This document shows positions 1 through 9,772 of a stretch of DNA of 64,000 nt, piece after piece. A model generated the notes under the pieces. The model ran no database searches and was not told the DNA's origin. It worked only from the letters and a program-made list of their open reading frames with translations. The position numbers and the translations under genes are program-made. This DNA comes from Mucilaginibacter sp. (GTDB lineage Bacteria; Bacteroidota; Bacteroidia; Sphingobacteriales; Sphingobacteriaceae). The number at the start of each line of letters is the position of its first letter. The stretch's first letter is position 1. The stretch lies in contig NZ_JANYGH010000026.1 in the NCBI RefSeq assembly GCF_025362475.1, positions 1-64,000 on the forward strand, read 5' to 3'.

Positions 1-2
1 TC

Positions 3-95
3 CTCAAATATCTTGTTTATTATAACTGGGAACGACCACATCAGGGCATCAATGGTAAAAAACCTATCGATATGGTCACCCTAAACAACAAATAA
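3..95 (+). CDS. IS transposase, C-terminal end (partial, runs off the left edge)
   Basis: The window opens inside a plus-strand reading frame of 30 codons ending in TAA. It contains YYNWERPHQGING followed by KKPID, which matches the extreme C-terminus of DDE integrase-core transposases of the IS3/IS481 type (the Y-N-x-x-R-P-H-x-x-L/I-N-G-x-x-P motif). The catalytic residues lie outside the window, so the family and intactness cannot be decided. About 60 bases further on is an IS-end-like sequence (153-174), consistent with this being the right side of an insertion sequence next to the thiamine operon. Confidence 0.75.
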   Translation, partial: LKYLVYYNWERPHQGINGKKPIDMVTLNNK

Positions 96-152
96 AAATA
101 CCTGATTCTGTTACCGAATTACTAAACCCTTACAGCAATGAGGGTCGATTTA

Positions 153-174
153 TTTATTTTTAAACAGCCTCTGA
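153..174 (+). repeat. IS-end-like repeat, copy 1
   Basis: A 22-base sequence ending in AACAGCCTCTGA lies just past the transposase C-terminus. It recurs at 7864-7885 in the same orientation with one mismatch. Read on the minus strand it begins TCAGAGGCTGTTTAAAAAT, which looks like a terminal inverted repeat. Its place downstream of the transposase stop makes it the likely right boundary of the element; the other boundary is outside the window. Confidence 0.55.
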
Positions 175-187
175 TGAACCGGGTTTG

Positions 188-1018
188 TTACAGCTCAAAC
201 TTTACTAATTTCTGCGGATCAAAGAAATGATTTAAGGGGCCGTGCCCTTGCCCGGTTTTCACATCCCTGCCATGCTCAATAGCCTGTTGGATATATGCTT
301 TGCTTTTAGATATCGACGTAATGAGATCATCTCCTAATGCCAGATATGATGCTATGGCCGATGAAAGGCTGCAGCCTGTTCCATGTGTATTGATGGTATT
401 AATTGCCGATGTTCTGAAAATATGTTGCTCACCCGTTTTATCCAGGTAAACATCACAAAGGTTAGGGCCTTTTAAATGGCCGCCCTTAACCAGCACTGCG
501 TTACAGCCATATTGCATTATTCTTTGTGCTGCTTTCTTCATATCATCAATGGTGTTGATCTCCATTTGTGCCAGTATTGCCGCTTCATCCAGGTTGGGTG
601 TCACGAGTTTTGCAATCGGGAAAAGTTCTTTTTTTAGCGTGGTTACGGTATCGCTTTCTATTAAATGCTGACCGCTGGTTGCTACCATAACAGGGTCGAA
701 AATAATGGGAATATCTAAATAATTCTTTAATACAGAGGCAATGGCAATGGCCAGATCTGTGCTGTGCACCATGCCTATTTTAACGGCTAATGGTTTTAAA
801 TCATCCATTACTGCTTTGATTTGTGCTTTTACTACTTCAACCGGAATTGGGTGTGTTCCACTAACCCCTAATGTGTTTTGAATTGTAACGGCAGTAATGG
901 CCGTAGCGCCAAAGCAGCCCAATGCACTTATGGTTTTCAGGTCGGCTTGTATGCCTGCTCCGCCGCCACTGTCAGATCCGGCAATGCTTAGTACTACCGG
1001 GTACTTGTATTTACTCAT
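188..1018 (-). CDS. thiD: Hydroxymethylpyrimidine/phosphomethylpyrimidine kinase
   Basis: Cytoplasmic ribokinase-fold enzyme that phosphorylates hydroxymethylpyrimidine (HMP) and then HMP-phosphate to the diphosphate used by ThiE. The 276-residue protein has the N-terminal substrate loop GSDSGGGAG (14-22) and the C-terminal anion-hole motif GTGC (213-216) typical of the family; its length is normal. It is the last gene of the minus-strand thiamine operon, 17 bp after thiF. Transcription past its stop would run into the IS remnant at the left edge; no terminator is visible there. Confidence 0.95.
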   Translation of the reverse strand: MSKYKYPVVLSIAGSDSGGGAGIQADLKTISALGCFGATAITAVTIQNTLGVSGTHPIPVEVVKAQIKAVMDDLKPLAVKIGMVHSTDLAIAIASVLKNYLDIPIIFDPVMVATSGQHLIESDTVTTLKKELFPIAKLVTPNLDEAAILAQMEINTIDDMKKAAQRIMQYGCNAVLVKGGHLKGPNLCDVYLDKTGEQHIFRTSAINTINTHGTGCSLSSAIASYLALGDDLITSISKSKAYIQQAIEHGRDVKTGQGHGPLNHFFDPQKLVKFEL

Positions 1019-1035
1019 ATAAGCTAATGGATTAA

Positions 1036-2085
1036 TTAAATGATGCCGTTTTTTAAACTGTACATTTCACCGTTGTAAACGGGCTTTACTATATGTATGG
1101 CTATTTTACTGCGCTGACCGGTTTGGCAGCAGAAGACCAGTTTTTTGTTTTTTGGTAATGATTCAATATGCTCCTTCAGCTCATATAAAGGGATGTTGAT
1201 ACCGCCTATATTATAGTCTTCAAACTCATAGCTTTCGCGTACATCGATAAGGTATATTTCATCCGGAAACTCTATTAGCTGTGCATGAAGTTCATCTATT
1301 GTAATTTCGTCATCAACGGGTAGGATAGGAGGATCTACGGCTACGGCTTCAACGCTTTGTTTTTGCTGTTTGGTTATCTTAAAAATATTGGTGGTATTGT
1401 TGAGCGAATTTATGGTCATTAATTTACCGGATAAAGTATCTCCGATGTTACAAATGATTTTGATGGCCTCGTTAGCCATATAAGTGCCGATGATGCCCGG
1501 TAACACACCCAAAACCCCGATCTCTGCACAATTGGGAACTTCATCCGCTGCTGGTGGTTCAGGAAAAATATCTCTGTAATTGGGTCCATCATTATAATTG
1601 AATACAGAAACATGACCTTCAAACTTAAATATGGAACCAAATACCAGCACTTTATTTAAAGCCAGGCAAGTATCATTAATCAGGTACCGTGTTTCAAAAT
1701 TATCCGATCCATCAATCACCAGGTCATACCCCTCACAAATACTTTCTGCATTCACCAAAGTAAACCGCTCATTAAAAGCGGTTATATTAATATGTGGATT
1801 AAGCATCTCCAGCTTTTGTTTAGCGGTGATAGCTTTTGGTTTACCCACGTCGGCTGTTGAATATAATATTTGCCGTTGCAGGTTGGTTAGGTCAACTATA
1901 TCATCATCCACAATCCCAATCTCGCCCACGCCAACTGCAGCCAGGTATTGTAACACCGGGCATCCCAGGCCCCCTGCACCAATCATCAGCACCTTGGCGC
2001 TCTTCAGCTTTTCTTGTCCGGGTAAACCAATTTCGGGGAGTATGATCTGCCTGCTGTACCGTTTTAATTCTTCTCCTGCTAACAT
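1036..2085 (-). CDS. thiF: ThiF/MoeB-type sulfur-carrier adenylyltransferase fused to rhodanese
   Basis: Adenylates the C-terminal Gly-Gly of ThiS and probably passes sulfur to it for thiazole synthesis. Residues 1-235 form the E1-like domain, with nucleotide loop GAGGLGCP (37-44) and D-G-S-D-N-F (125-130). Residues 260-349 form a rhodanese domain with active-site loop CQTGQRS (Cys320). The fusion could let the protein supply its own persulfide sulfur. The two CxxC pairs that bind zinc in E. coli MoeB and ThiF are missing: the first position reads NYRDIFPEPP and the second pair has no counterpart. Its place between thiH and thiD argues for a thiamine role over molybdopterin. Confidence 0.88.
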   Translation of the reverse strand: MLAGEELKRYSRQIILPEIGLPGQEKLKSAKVLMIGAGGLGCPVLQYLAAVGVGEIGIVDDDIVDLTNLQRQILYSTADVGKPKAITAKQKLEMLNPHINITAFNERFTLVNAESICEGYDLVIDGSDNFETRYLINDTCLALNKVLVFGSIFKFEGHVSVFNYNDGPNYRDIFPEPPAADEVPNCAEIGVLGVLPGIIGTYMANEAIKIICNIGDTLSGKLMTINSLNNTTNIFKITKQQKQSVEAVAVDPPILPVDDEITIDELHAQLIEFPDEIYLIDVRESYEFEDYNIGGINIPLYELKEHIESLPKNKKLVFCCQTGQRSKIAIHIVKPVYNGEMYSLKNGII

Positions 2086-2088
2086 CTT

Positions 2089-3204
2089 TTATAAGGCTAA
2101 GCTATTGTCCCAGTCTTTCCAAACCGGCTCATATCCCTGCGCGTTTATCATCCGGGCAATTTGTTGCGGACTGCGTTCATCACTGATCTCGAACTGTTCC
2201 AATGATTCCGGCTCAACCGCATAGCCTCCGGGATTGGTTTTAGATCCCGCGCTGATAGCGGTAATACCTAACCTGATGATGTTGTTCCTGAAGTTTGGAG
2301 ATTCGCGGGTAGAGATGGATAGCTCCACCTCCTCATTAAATATGCGGTAAGCGCATATCAGTTGCACCAGTTCCCTATCGTTCATTTCCACCTTGGGCTC
2401 TAACCCGCCGCTAAATGGTCTTAGCCTGGGGAAGGAAAGGCTGTATTTACTTTGCCAGTACTTTTTCTCGAGGTAATTTAAATGCAAGGCCGTAAAAAAC
2501 GAATCGGTGCGCCAATCTTCTAACCCAATCAACACACCTAAACCCATTTTATGGATGCCGGCCTGCCCCAGGCGGTCAGGAGTTTCAAGCCGGTATTCAA
2601 AATTTGATTTTTTCCCTTTAGGGTGATGCTTTTTATAGTCTTCCTGGTGATAGGTTTCCTGGTAAACAAGAACGGTATTTAAGCCATAAGGCGTTAGTTG
2701 CTGATAATCTTCCAGATCAAGCGGTTGCACTTCCATTGATATATGTGCAAAATGCGGGCGGATGAGATCAAGTACTTTTTTAAAGTAATCTACATGGACG
2801 GTTTGGTTGGCCTCGCCGGTAACCAGCAATATATGCTCATAGCCCATATCTTTGATCGCCGCAACCTCCTGCATAATTTCAATTGGCGAAAGTGTTTTAC
2901 GCTTTACCTTATTATCAAAACTGAAACCACAATAGGTACAAATATTATTACACTCATTGGAGAGGTAAAGCGGAACATACATTTGTATTACTTTACCAAA
3001 ACGTTTTAAAGTAAGCTGCTGGCTTATAAGAGCCATTTGTTCCAGGTAAGGAGCTGCTGCCGGCGAGATAAGGGCCTTGAAATCCTCCAATGATCGTTTT
3101 TTGGCCGATAAAGCCATTTCTACATCCTGGCTTGTTTTGGCATAGATACTGGCTTTAGTTTCGTTCCAATCAAATGATTTGAAAATATCTGTAAAGTTAT
3201 TCAT
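2089..3204 (-). CDS. thiH: 2-iminoacetate synthase (tyrosine lyase), radical SAM
   Basis: Radical S-adenosylmethionine enzyme that cleaves tyrosine to dehydroglycine (2-iminoacetate) and p-cresol, giving the glycine-derived part of the thiazole in organisms lacking ThiO. The 4Fe-4S site is the CxxxCxxC motif at Cys85, Cys89 and Cys92 (ECNNICTYC). The length of 371 aa is normal. The start overlaps the 3' end of thiG by 8 bp, suggesting translational coupling, and the stop lies 3 bp before thiF. Confidence 0.95.
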   Translation of the reverse strand: MNNFTDIFKSFDWNETKASIYAKTSQDVEMALSAKKRSLEDFKALISPAAAPYLEQMALISQQLTLKRFGKVIQMYVPLYLSNECNNICTYCGFSFDNKVKRKTLSPIEIMQEVAAIKDMGYEHILLVTGEANQTVHVDYFKKVLDLIRPHFAHISMEVQPLDLEDYQQLTPYGLNTVLVYQETYHQEDYKKHHPKGKKSNFEYRLETPDRLGQAGIHKMGLGVLIGLEDWRTDSFFTALHLNYLEKKYWQSKYSLSFPRLRPFSGGLEPKVEMNDRELVQLICAYRIFNEEVELSISTRESPNFRNNIIRLGITAISAGSKTNPGGYAVEPESLEQFEISDERSPQQIARMINAQGYEPVWKDWDNSLAL

Positions 3205-3964
3205 CTAAAAAAGAGGTTAAGGGACTGCTTGCTACAGCATGCATTACAGGTAAGGCCAGTTTGGCTTCATAGGCCATTCGCCCGGCTTCCACAGCCATTT
3301 TAAATGCTTTAGCCATTTGCACGGGGTTACCGGCAACCGCTATCGCAGTATTCACTAATACGGCATTGGCACCTATTTCCATTGCCCAGGCCGCATCTGA
3401 TGGCGAACCTATCCCGGCATCAACAATTACGGGTACATTACTTTGGCTAATGATGATCTCTAAAAAATCAATGGTTTTGAGCCCTTTATTACTGCCGATG
3501 GGCGAACCTAAGGGCATCACGGCCGAAGTGCCTGCGTCTTCCAGTCTTTTGCATAACACCGGGTCGGCATGAATATAAGGCAAAACTATAAATCCCATTT
3601 TCGCCAATCCTTCGGTGGCTTTTAAAGTTTCGATGGGGTCTGGCATTAAATATTTTGGATCGGGGTGGATCTCCAGTTTAATCCAGTTGGTTTCCAGTGC
3701 TTCACGTGCAAGTTGAGCCGCAAAAACAGCTTCTTTCGCATTTCTGACTCCCGATGTATTGGGCAGTAAATTAATATGCGGATATTTCAGATGCGTCAAC
3801 AAGTCATCCTGATCGTTGCTTTTGAAATCCACACGCTTTAGGGCAACCGTTACGAGTTCTGAGCCGGAAGCAAGTAAGGCTTCTTCCATTAATACGGAAG
3901 AACTAAACTTGCCCGTTCCTGTAAACAGGCGTGAGTTGAATGTTTTATCGGCTATTTTTAGCAT
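3197..3964 (-). CDS. thiG: Thiazole synthase
   Basis: Builds the thiazole phosphate ring from 1-deoxyxylulose 5-phosphate, ThiS-thiocarboxylate and iminoacetate. The protein is 255 aa with a TIM-barrel pattern. Lys96 in IKLEIHPDP is at the position of the Schiff-base lysine of characterised ThiG enzymes, and the C-terminal phosphate-binding segment ([20 protein letters not shown]) is clear. It overlaps thiH by 8 bp and follows thiE by 18 bp in the same operon. Confidence 0.95.
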   Translation of the reverse strand: MLKIADKTFNSRLFTGTGKFSSSVLMEEALLASGSELVTVALKRVDFKSNDQDDLLTHLKYPHINLLPNTSGVRNAKEAVFAAQLAREALETNWIKLEIHPDPKYLMPDPIETLKATEGLAKMGFIVLPYIHADPVLCKRLEDAGTSAVMPLGSPIGSNKGLKTIDFLEIIISQSNVPVIVDAGIGSPSDAAWAMEIGANAVLVNTAIAVAGNPVQMAKAFKMAVEAGRMAYEAKLALPVMHAVASSPLTSFLDE

Positions 3965-3982
3965 GTTTTTTTATCTACAGTT

Positions 3983-4630
3983 TTAGATTACCTGGTTTAA
4001 CAACGTGGTATTTAATTGCTGATAAATTTGTTTTACGGCTTGTTGCTGATTATCGGCAAAAGTGATAGCTCCCGATATGGCAACACCATAAAGACCGGCC
4101 TGCATAATAGAGCTTACATCTTCAGCTAAAATTCCGCCTATGGCAATTACCGGAATCCGGATACCAGCATCCTGCATTTGCTGCCTAATGATATGGTAAC
4201 CCTGCAGGCCTACAATGGGACTTAAGTTTTGTTTGGTAGTAGTAAACCGGTATGGCCCAAGCCCGATATAATCAGCGCCTTCGGCAACTCTTTGTTTGAT
4301 ATGCTGAAAGGTATTGGCAGTGCCGCCGATAATTATTTTTTCGCCCACGATATCCCTGGCCTGGCTAACCGGCATATCCTGTAAGCCCAGGTGTACACCA
4401 TAAGCGCCGGCCTTTAGTGCAATTTCGGGATAATCATTAACTATCAGTTTAGCACCATATTGATTGCATAATCTGTTAGCTTCTATCGCGTATTCCAGGA
4501 CCACATCGGCAGGCTGGTTTTTAACTCTTAGCTGTACCCATTTGCATCCCGCCTCCAGCGCCTGTTTAATGGCTGTAAGGTGCGATCCGTTTTTGGGTTG
4601 TTGTGATATATAATGTAATTTATCAATCAT
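3983..4630 (-). CDS. thiE: Thiamine-phosphate synthase
   Basis: Couples HMP diphosphate with thiazole phosphate to make thiamine phosphate. The 215-residue TIM barrel keeps the substrate motifs QLRVKN (33-38), VND (64-66), HLGLQD (80-85) and GPYRFTTTK (125-133), so it is very likely the catalytically competent paralog. The neighbouring gene encodes a divergent relative lacking several of these motifs. It lies 9 bp after that gene and 18 bp before thiG. Confidence 0.93.
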   Translation of the reverse strand: MIDKLHYISQQPKNGSHLTAIKQALEAGCKWVQLRVKNQPADVVLEYAIEANRLCNQYGAKLIVNDYPEIALKAGAYGVHLGLQDMPVSQARDIVGEKIIIGGTANTFQHIKQRVAEGADYIGLGPYRFTTTKQNLSPIVGLQGYHIIRQQMQDAGIRIPVIAIGGILAEDVSSIMQAGLYGVAISGAITFADNQQQAVKQIYQQLNTTLLNQVI

Positions 4631-4639
4631 TGTATTTTA

Positions 4640-5239
4640 TTAAAACAGGTAGTTTTTATTTAATTCCAGGAAACGGGTTAATGATTTTTCCGGTTCATTC
4701 CATATTGTTCCTAATACGGCAGCACCATCAAAGTTCATGGCTTTGATTTTTACCAGGTTTGATTTTTCGACCCCGCCTAAAGCAATTACCCGTGGATTTG
4801 TATTAGCCTTGTTAAGCTTAAAATCCGCGGGTAACCTGCTTTGGTAACCGGGCTTTGATAAACTGTTAAAAACGGGTCCGTAAAAAACATAATCAAACCC
4901 TGTTAATGAAGGCAGTAAAGTAGTATCATGGATAGAAGTACTAAGCTTATAACCCTGATCTGTCTGTACCTGTATTTTTCGTCCGCTGGTTTCCTTCCGG
5001 GTTTGTTCTGTATAATGCAGCCTTGTAATTCCGTAATCTGGTGCAATTTTATGAAACTGGTGTAGCGAGATGCGGTCATAAAAAAGCGGTGCTATCCCAT
5101 TCACCAAATCCCTTACAGTTTTGACATCGCTATCGGGTTTTCTGATATGCAGGTATTTTAAACCCGATTGAAACAGGTGGTTGATGATCATACTTTCATC
5201 AGCAACAGCAACCGGGTTTGAAATTACAATCAGCTCCAT
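4640..5239 (-). CDS. TenI-like thiamine-phosphate synthase paralog
   Basis: A 199-residue protein of the ThiE/TenI superfamily. Visible motifs are HIRKP (31-35), STSIH (100-104), GPVFNSLSKPGY (121-132) and ALGGV (153-157). The ThiE-type VND and HLG-QD motifs are degraded. In Bacillus subtilis, TenI has no synthase activity and acts as a thiazole tautomerase, aromatising the ThiG product. Position between thiC and thiE supports an accessory thiazole role, inferred rather than shown. It sits 2 bp after thiC. Confidence 0.8.
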   Translation of the reverse strand: MELIVISNPVAVADESMIINHLFQSGLKYLHIRKPDSDVKTVRDLVNGIAPLFYDRISLHQFHKIAPDYGITRLHYTEQTRKETSGRKIQVQTDQGYKLSTSIHDTTLLPSLTGFDYVFYGPVFNSLSKPGYQSRLPADFKLNKANTNPRVIALGGVEKSNLVKIKAMNFDGAAVLGTIWNEPEKSLTRFLELNKNYLF

Positions 5240-5241
5240 AT

Positions 5242-7346
<2,105 letters not shown>

Positions 7347-7414
7347 TCTGTTTAATTATAAACGATAGGAATGGACCCATGGGGAGGATTGGTAAACAAC
7401 AACAAGGTTGTTCT

Positions 7415-7485
7415 ACTTTTCCCTTCGGCAGTACTAACTGCATCAGGTTCAAAGGGTATTTCTCAGCACAAGGCACCCCTAAAGT
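7415..7485 (-). promoter_or_regulatory. TPP riboswitch (THI box)
   Basis: Read on the minus strand, the region contains the THI-box signatures in order: GGGGTGCC, then CTGAGAAATACCC, then TTTGAACCTGATGCAGTTAG, then TACTGCCGAAGGGAA. The ends can form the P1 stem (ACTTT with AAAGT). It lies 68 bases upstream of thiS, in the right orientation to switch the whole operon off when thiamine diphosphate is plentiful. No hairpin with a U-tract was seen between it and thiS, so control by translation initiation is plausible but not shown. Confidence 0.96.
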
Positions 7486-7643
7486 TCTTTGCTAAGTAAG
7501 TAAATAATTATCAGATATTAAAACAATGATTTTTAATATGTGTGAAAGGCTGTCGAATGAAGCACATACCTACGCGCTATTGCTTCGTGCCTCGTATGAC
7601 GTGTTTGTTTCATACTAGGCAATCGGCTCTGTATGCTGGCAAC

Positions 7644-7787
7644 GACTCACCCCGGCTACGCTACGCTGGCCGACCCTCTCTTCGGCTGCGCCGGAAAGAG
7701 GGTCAAAAAGTTAATTCTGAATTTCAACTCCCTCTTTCCAACGAAGTTGAAGAGAGGGATGTCAAGCGTAGCGATGACAGGGTGAGT
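7644..7787. repeat. Two-armed REP-like inverted repeat
   Basis: Arm 1 (7644-7703) and arm 2 (7728-7787) are about 60 bp each and are imperfect reverse complements, separated by 24 bp. The outermost bases GACTCACCC and GGGTGAGTC match exactly, and the inner CCCTCTCTTC...GGAAAGAGGG segment lets each arm form its own hairpin. The element is GC-richer than the flanking DNA. The reading frame across it (7542-7802) has low-complexity composition and no family resemblance, so it is treated as non-coding. Confidence 0.75.
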
Positions 7788-7863
7788 CTTAACCTTGGTT
7801 AGTTTACGTCATTTCACCTTCGGAGTTTCGCGAAATTTTATCATTCGCAATGGCAACCTGTTT

Positions 7864-7885
7864 TTTATTTTTAGACAGCCTCTGA
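7864..7885 (+). repeat. IS-end-like repeat, copy 2
   Basis: Matches 153-174 at 21 of 22 bases in the same orientation (ending GACAGCCTCTGA). No transposase reading frame is attached, so it looks like a solitary IS end or relic. It lies 76 bases after the REP-like element and 150 bases before the DUF2461 gene. Together the two copies bracket the thiamine operon. Confidence 0.55.
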
Positions 7886-8034
7886 AATAATAAGAGAAAC
7901 CTAAAATTTTTGAACATTGGACTTTATTAAGAAACATGAAAAAAGGTTTATGACAAAACTTTGTTCCCTTATACTTTTTCTCACTTTATATTTGCGATGG
8001 CTATTATTTGCCTCATTTAGTTTCACGGTAAAAC

Positions 8035-8730
8035 ATGTTACAACAGCAACAACTTATTGCGGCTTCAAGCCTGGAGTTTTTAAAAACATTAAAACAAAAC
8101 AACAACCGGGAGTGGTTTAATACGCATAAAGAGGAATTTGCCGAACAGCAATTGTTTATAGCAGCTTTTGCCGATCTGTTGTTAGCTGAGCTGAATGTTC
8201 ATGATGTGATAGAGACTCCATCGGGCAAAAAAAGTCTTTTTCGTATCTACCGCGATTCGCGTTTCTCCCTCGATAAAACACCTTACAAAACCCATTGGAG
8301 CGGGCATTTTACCAGGGCTACCAGCAGGCGCAGGGGCGGTTACTATTTCCACATCGAATTGGGTAACAGCTATGTTGCAGGTGGTTTCAGGAACCCAAAT
8401 CCGCAGGATCTGAAACGCATTCGCGACGATATAAGTTTTGACGATAAGCCATTGCGGGAGATATTAAATAGCGAGTCATTCCTGGCCACATTTGGATATT
8501 TACAAGGCGAACAGTTAAAAACGGCTCCTAAAGGTTTTAACATCAATGATAAGGCGGTAGACCTGTTATGTTACAAACAGTTTATCCTGATCAGGAGATT
8601 TTCGGATGAGCAGGTGCTATCCTCATCTTTTTTAAAGGAAGTTGGCGAAACGTTCAGGAACATGCGCCCATTTTTTGATTACATGAGTGACGTTTTAACG
8701 GCCGATGTGAACGGAGAGGCCCAGTATTAA
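8035..8730 (+). CDS. DUF2461 family protein
   Basis: A 231-residue cytoplasmic protein matching the DUF2461 pattern. It has an N-terminal FLKTLKQNNNREWFNTHK, then SLFRIYRDSRFSLDKTPYK, then a glycine/aromatic stretch with GGYYFHIELG and VAGGF. The molecular function of this family is unknown. The ATG at 8035 is preferred because the family motif begins about 14 residues in. A TAnnTTTG element (TATATTTG, 7987-7994) lies 40 bases upstream and may be its -7 box. No operon partners. Confidence 0.85.
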   Translation: MLQQQQLIAASSLEFLKTLKQNNNREWFNTHKEEFAEQQLFIAAFADLLLAELNVHDVIETPSGKKSLFRIYRDSRFSLDKTPYKTHWSGHFTRATSRRRGGYYFHIELGNSYVAGGFRNPNPQDLKRIRDDISFDDKPLREILNSESFLATFGYLQGEQLKTAPKGFNINDKAVDLLCYKQFILIRRFSDEQVLSSSFLKEVGETFRNMRPFFDYMSDVLTADVNGEAQY

Positions 8731-8740
8731 CCCCATCATT

Positions 8741-9358
8741 TTATTTTTCTAAAGTGATTTGTGGAGCGTAGCCTGCCCTGAATGCATTGATGGTTGATTT
8801 TGGCGTAAGTAACGTTACTGCCGAAGATGATGGCAGGGGCTGGCCTGTTTCATAACCATACGGCGTCCACATAAAAATTTGGTTATGCATCAGTAAGTAC
8901 GGCTTATTATCGAGTTGTATAAAGGTTCCGTCGGGGAGGTCTTCGCCTCTGGTTTCAAAGGTAACTTTGTTGCCTTGTTTATCAATCCGCTCTGCATGCA
9001 GTACCTGGTCAATCTCCCGTATGGATGTTTTTTCGGTAAAGCCATATACAGGGTTGCCTTTGATCCAGCATAATTTAAATCGTTTGTAGTCTTCCCGCCG
9101 GCATTCAGCGCAGGGGCGGTGGCCGGCGGCAAAAGCCGTAGCCTCATCTAAAAAGAACAATTCTGTATAAAGGTTGGGTGCCATCACCTGCCTGTGCCAG
9201 CCCTTAAATTGCAACAGGCAGGTGATCCAGGCTTGTAATTTAAAGGGCCGCAGGATCTCTTTACCTTTGCCATGCAGCTGACCACGGTTACCCATCCAAG
9301 CACCCCGTGCGCTGGTCCTGATGATATTCCCTTGCGGGTCGACCCGATTTTGAAGCAT
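8741..9358 (-). CDS. Conserved protein of unknown function with CAEC motif
   Basis: A 205-residue protein with no signal peptide or membrane segment. The N-terminal third reads RTSARGAWMGNRGQLHGKG, and the middle contains AAGHRPCAECRREDY. The latter resembles the cysteine-pair segment of Ada-type metal-binding domains (G-x-R-P-C-x-x-C-R), so a bound metal is possible. I do not recognise an enzymatic family. It converges on the DUF2461 gene and runs divergently from the small protein gene at 9413. Confidence 0.6.
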   Translation of the reverse strand: MLQNRVDPQGNIIRTSARGAWMGNRGQLHGKGKEILRPFKLQAWITCLLQFKGWHRQVMAPNLYTELFFLDEATAFAAGHRPCAECRREDYKRFKLCWIKGNPVYGFTEKTSIREIDQVLHAERIDKQGNKVTFETRGEDLPDGTFIQLDNKPYLLMHNQIFMWTPYGYETGQPLPSSSAVTLLTPKSTINAFRAGYAPQITLEK

Positions 9359-9412
9359 AATTTAAAGATAGGGTTAAACTATTGGGCCGGCAAGGTGTTA
9401 TCCCATAAAACG

Positions 9413-9721
9413 ATGAGCAGCATTATAGGACATCAATTTTTAGTTGACTTTGGTATGGCCAAAGCAATATTGAATATACAAAGCGAAACTTCCCTAACCT
9501 TTACCATCACAGAACATGAGGGTAAACCGGTGAACAAAAGCGAAACTGTTGCTATCAAATTAACGGAACTGAGGCCGCAGCTTTGGCTGCTGACCTGGAA
9601 AGAAGTAAACGGGAATACCGTTACCCAAATACAGGACCATGAAAATGGTAAAGTTTATATGAACTGGACCCATCCGGGCGGCAAGTTTATCAATACAACC
9701 GCAAGCATCGGGCCGGTTTAA
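9413..9721 (+). CDS. Small MoaF/lipocalin-like protein
   Basis: A 102-residue protein (MSSIIGHQF...) built of alternating beta-strand segments. It has a central LWLLTWKEVNGNTVTQIQD and a C-terminal YMNWTHPGGKF, reminiscent of the small MoaF-like/calycin beta-barrel proteins. A longer frame from 9272 would overlap the opposite-strand gene by 87 bp, so the internal ATG at 9413 is preferred. Function unknown. It is followed by a perfect bidirectional terminator. Confidence 0.6.
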   Translation: MSSIIGHQFLVDFGMAKAILNIQSETSLTFTITEHEGKPVNKSETVAIKLTELRPQLWLLTWKEVNGNTVTQIQDHENGKVYMNWTHPGGKFINTTASIGPV

Positions 9722-9722
9722 G

Positions 9723-9759
9723 CCTCATCAGTTTGATTTAAAAAATCAAACTGATGAGG
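9723..9759. terminator. Bidirectional intrinsic terminator
   Basis: A perfect 17-bp inverted repeat (CCTCATCAGTTTGATTT and its complement, 3-base loop) lies between two converging genes, 9413-9721 and 9773-11167. The stem ends in A/T runs on both strands, so it can serve both directions. Confidence 0.85.
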
Positions 9760-9772
9760 AATGAAGTTCACA

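Noticed and set aside
1631..2224. A 197-codon plus-strand frame opposite thiF
   Set aside because: It is antisense to a clearly conserved enzyme and shows no family motifs.
7542..7802. An 86-codon plus-strand reading frame
   Set aside because: It runs through the two-armed REP-like repeat, has no family resemblance, and its composition follows the repeat.
7917..8120. Short reading frame overlapping the DUF2461 start
   Set aside because: It overlaps the clear DUF2461 gene in another frame; its hydrophobic part is AT-rich leader sequence with a -7-like TATATTTG inside.
9272..9412. N-terminal extension of the small MoaF/lipocalin-like protein
   Set aside because: It overlaps the opposite-strand gene by 87 bp and adds unrelated sequence; the ATG at 9413 starts where the beta-strand pattern begins.
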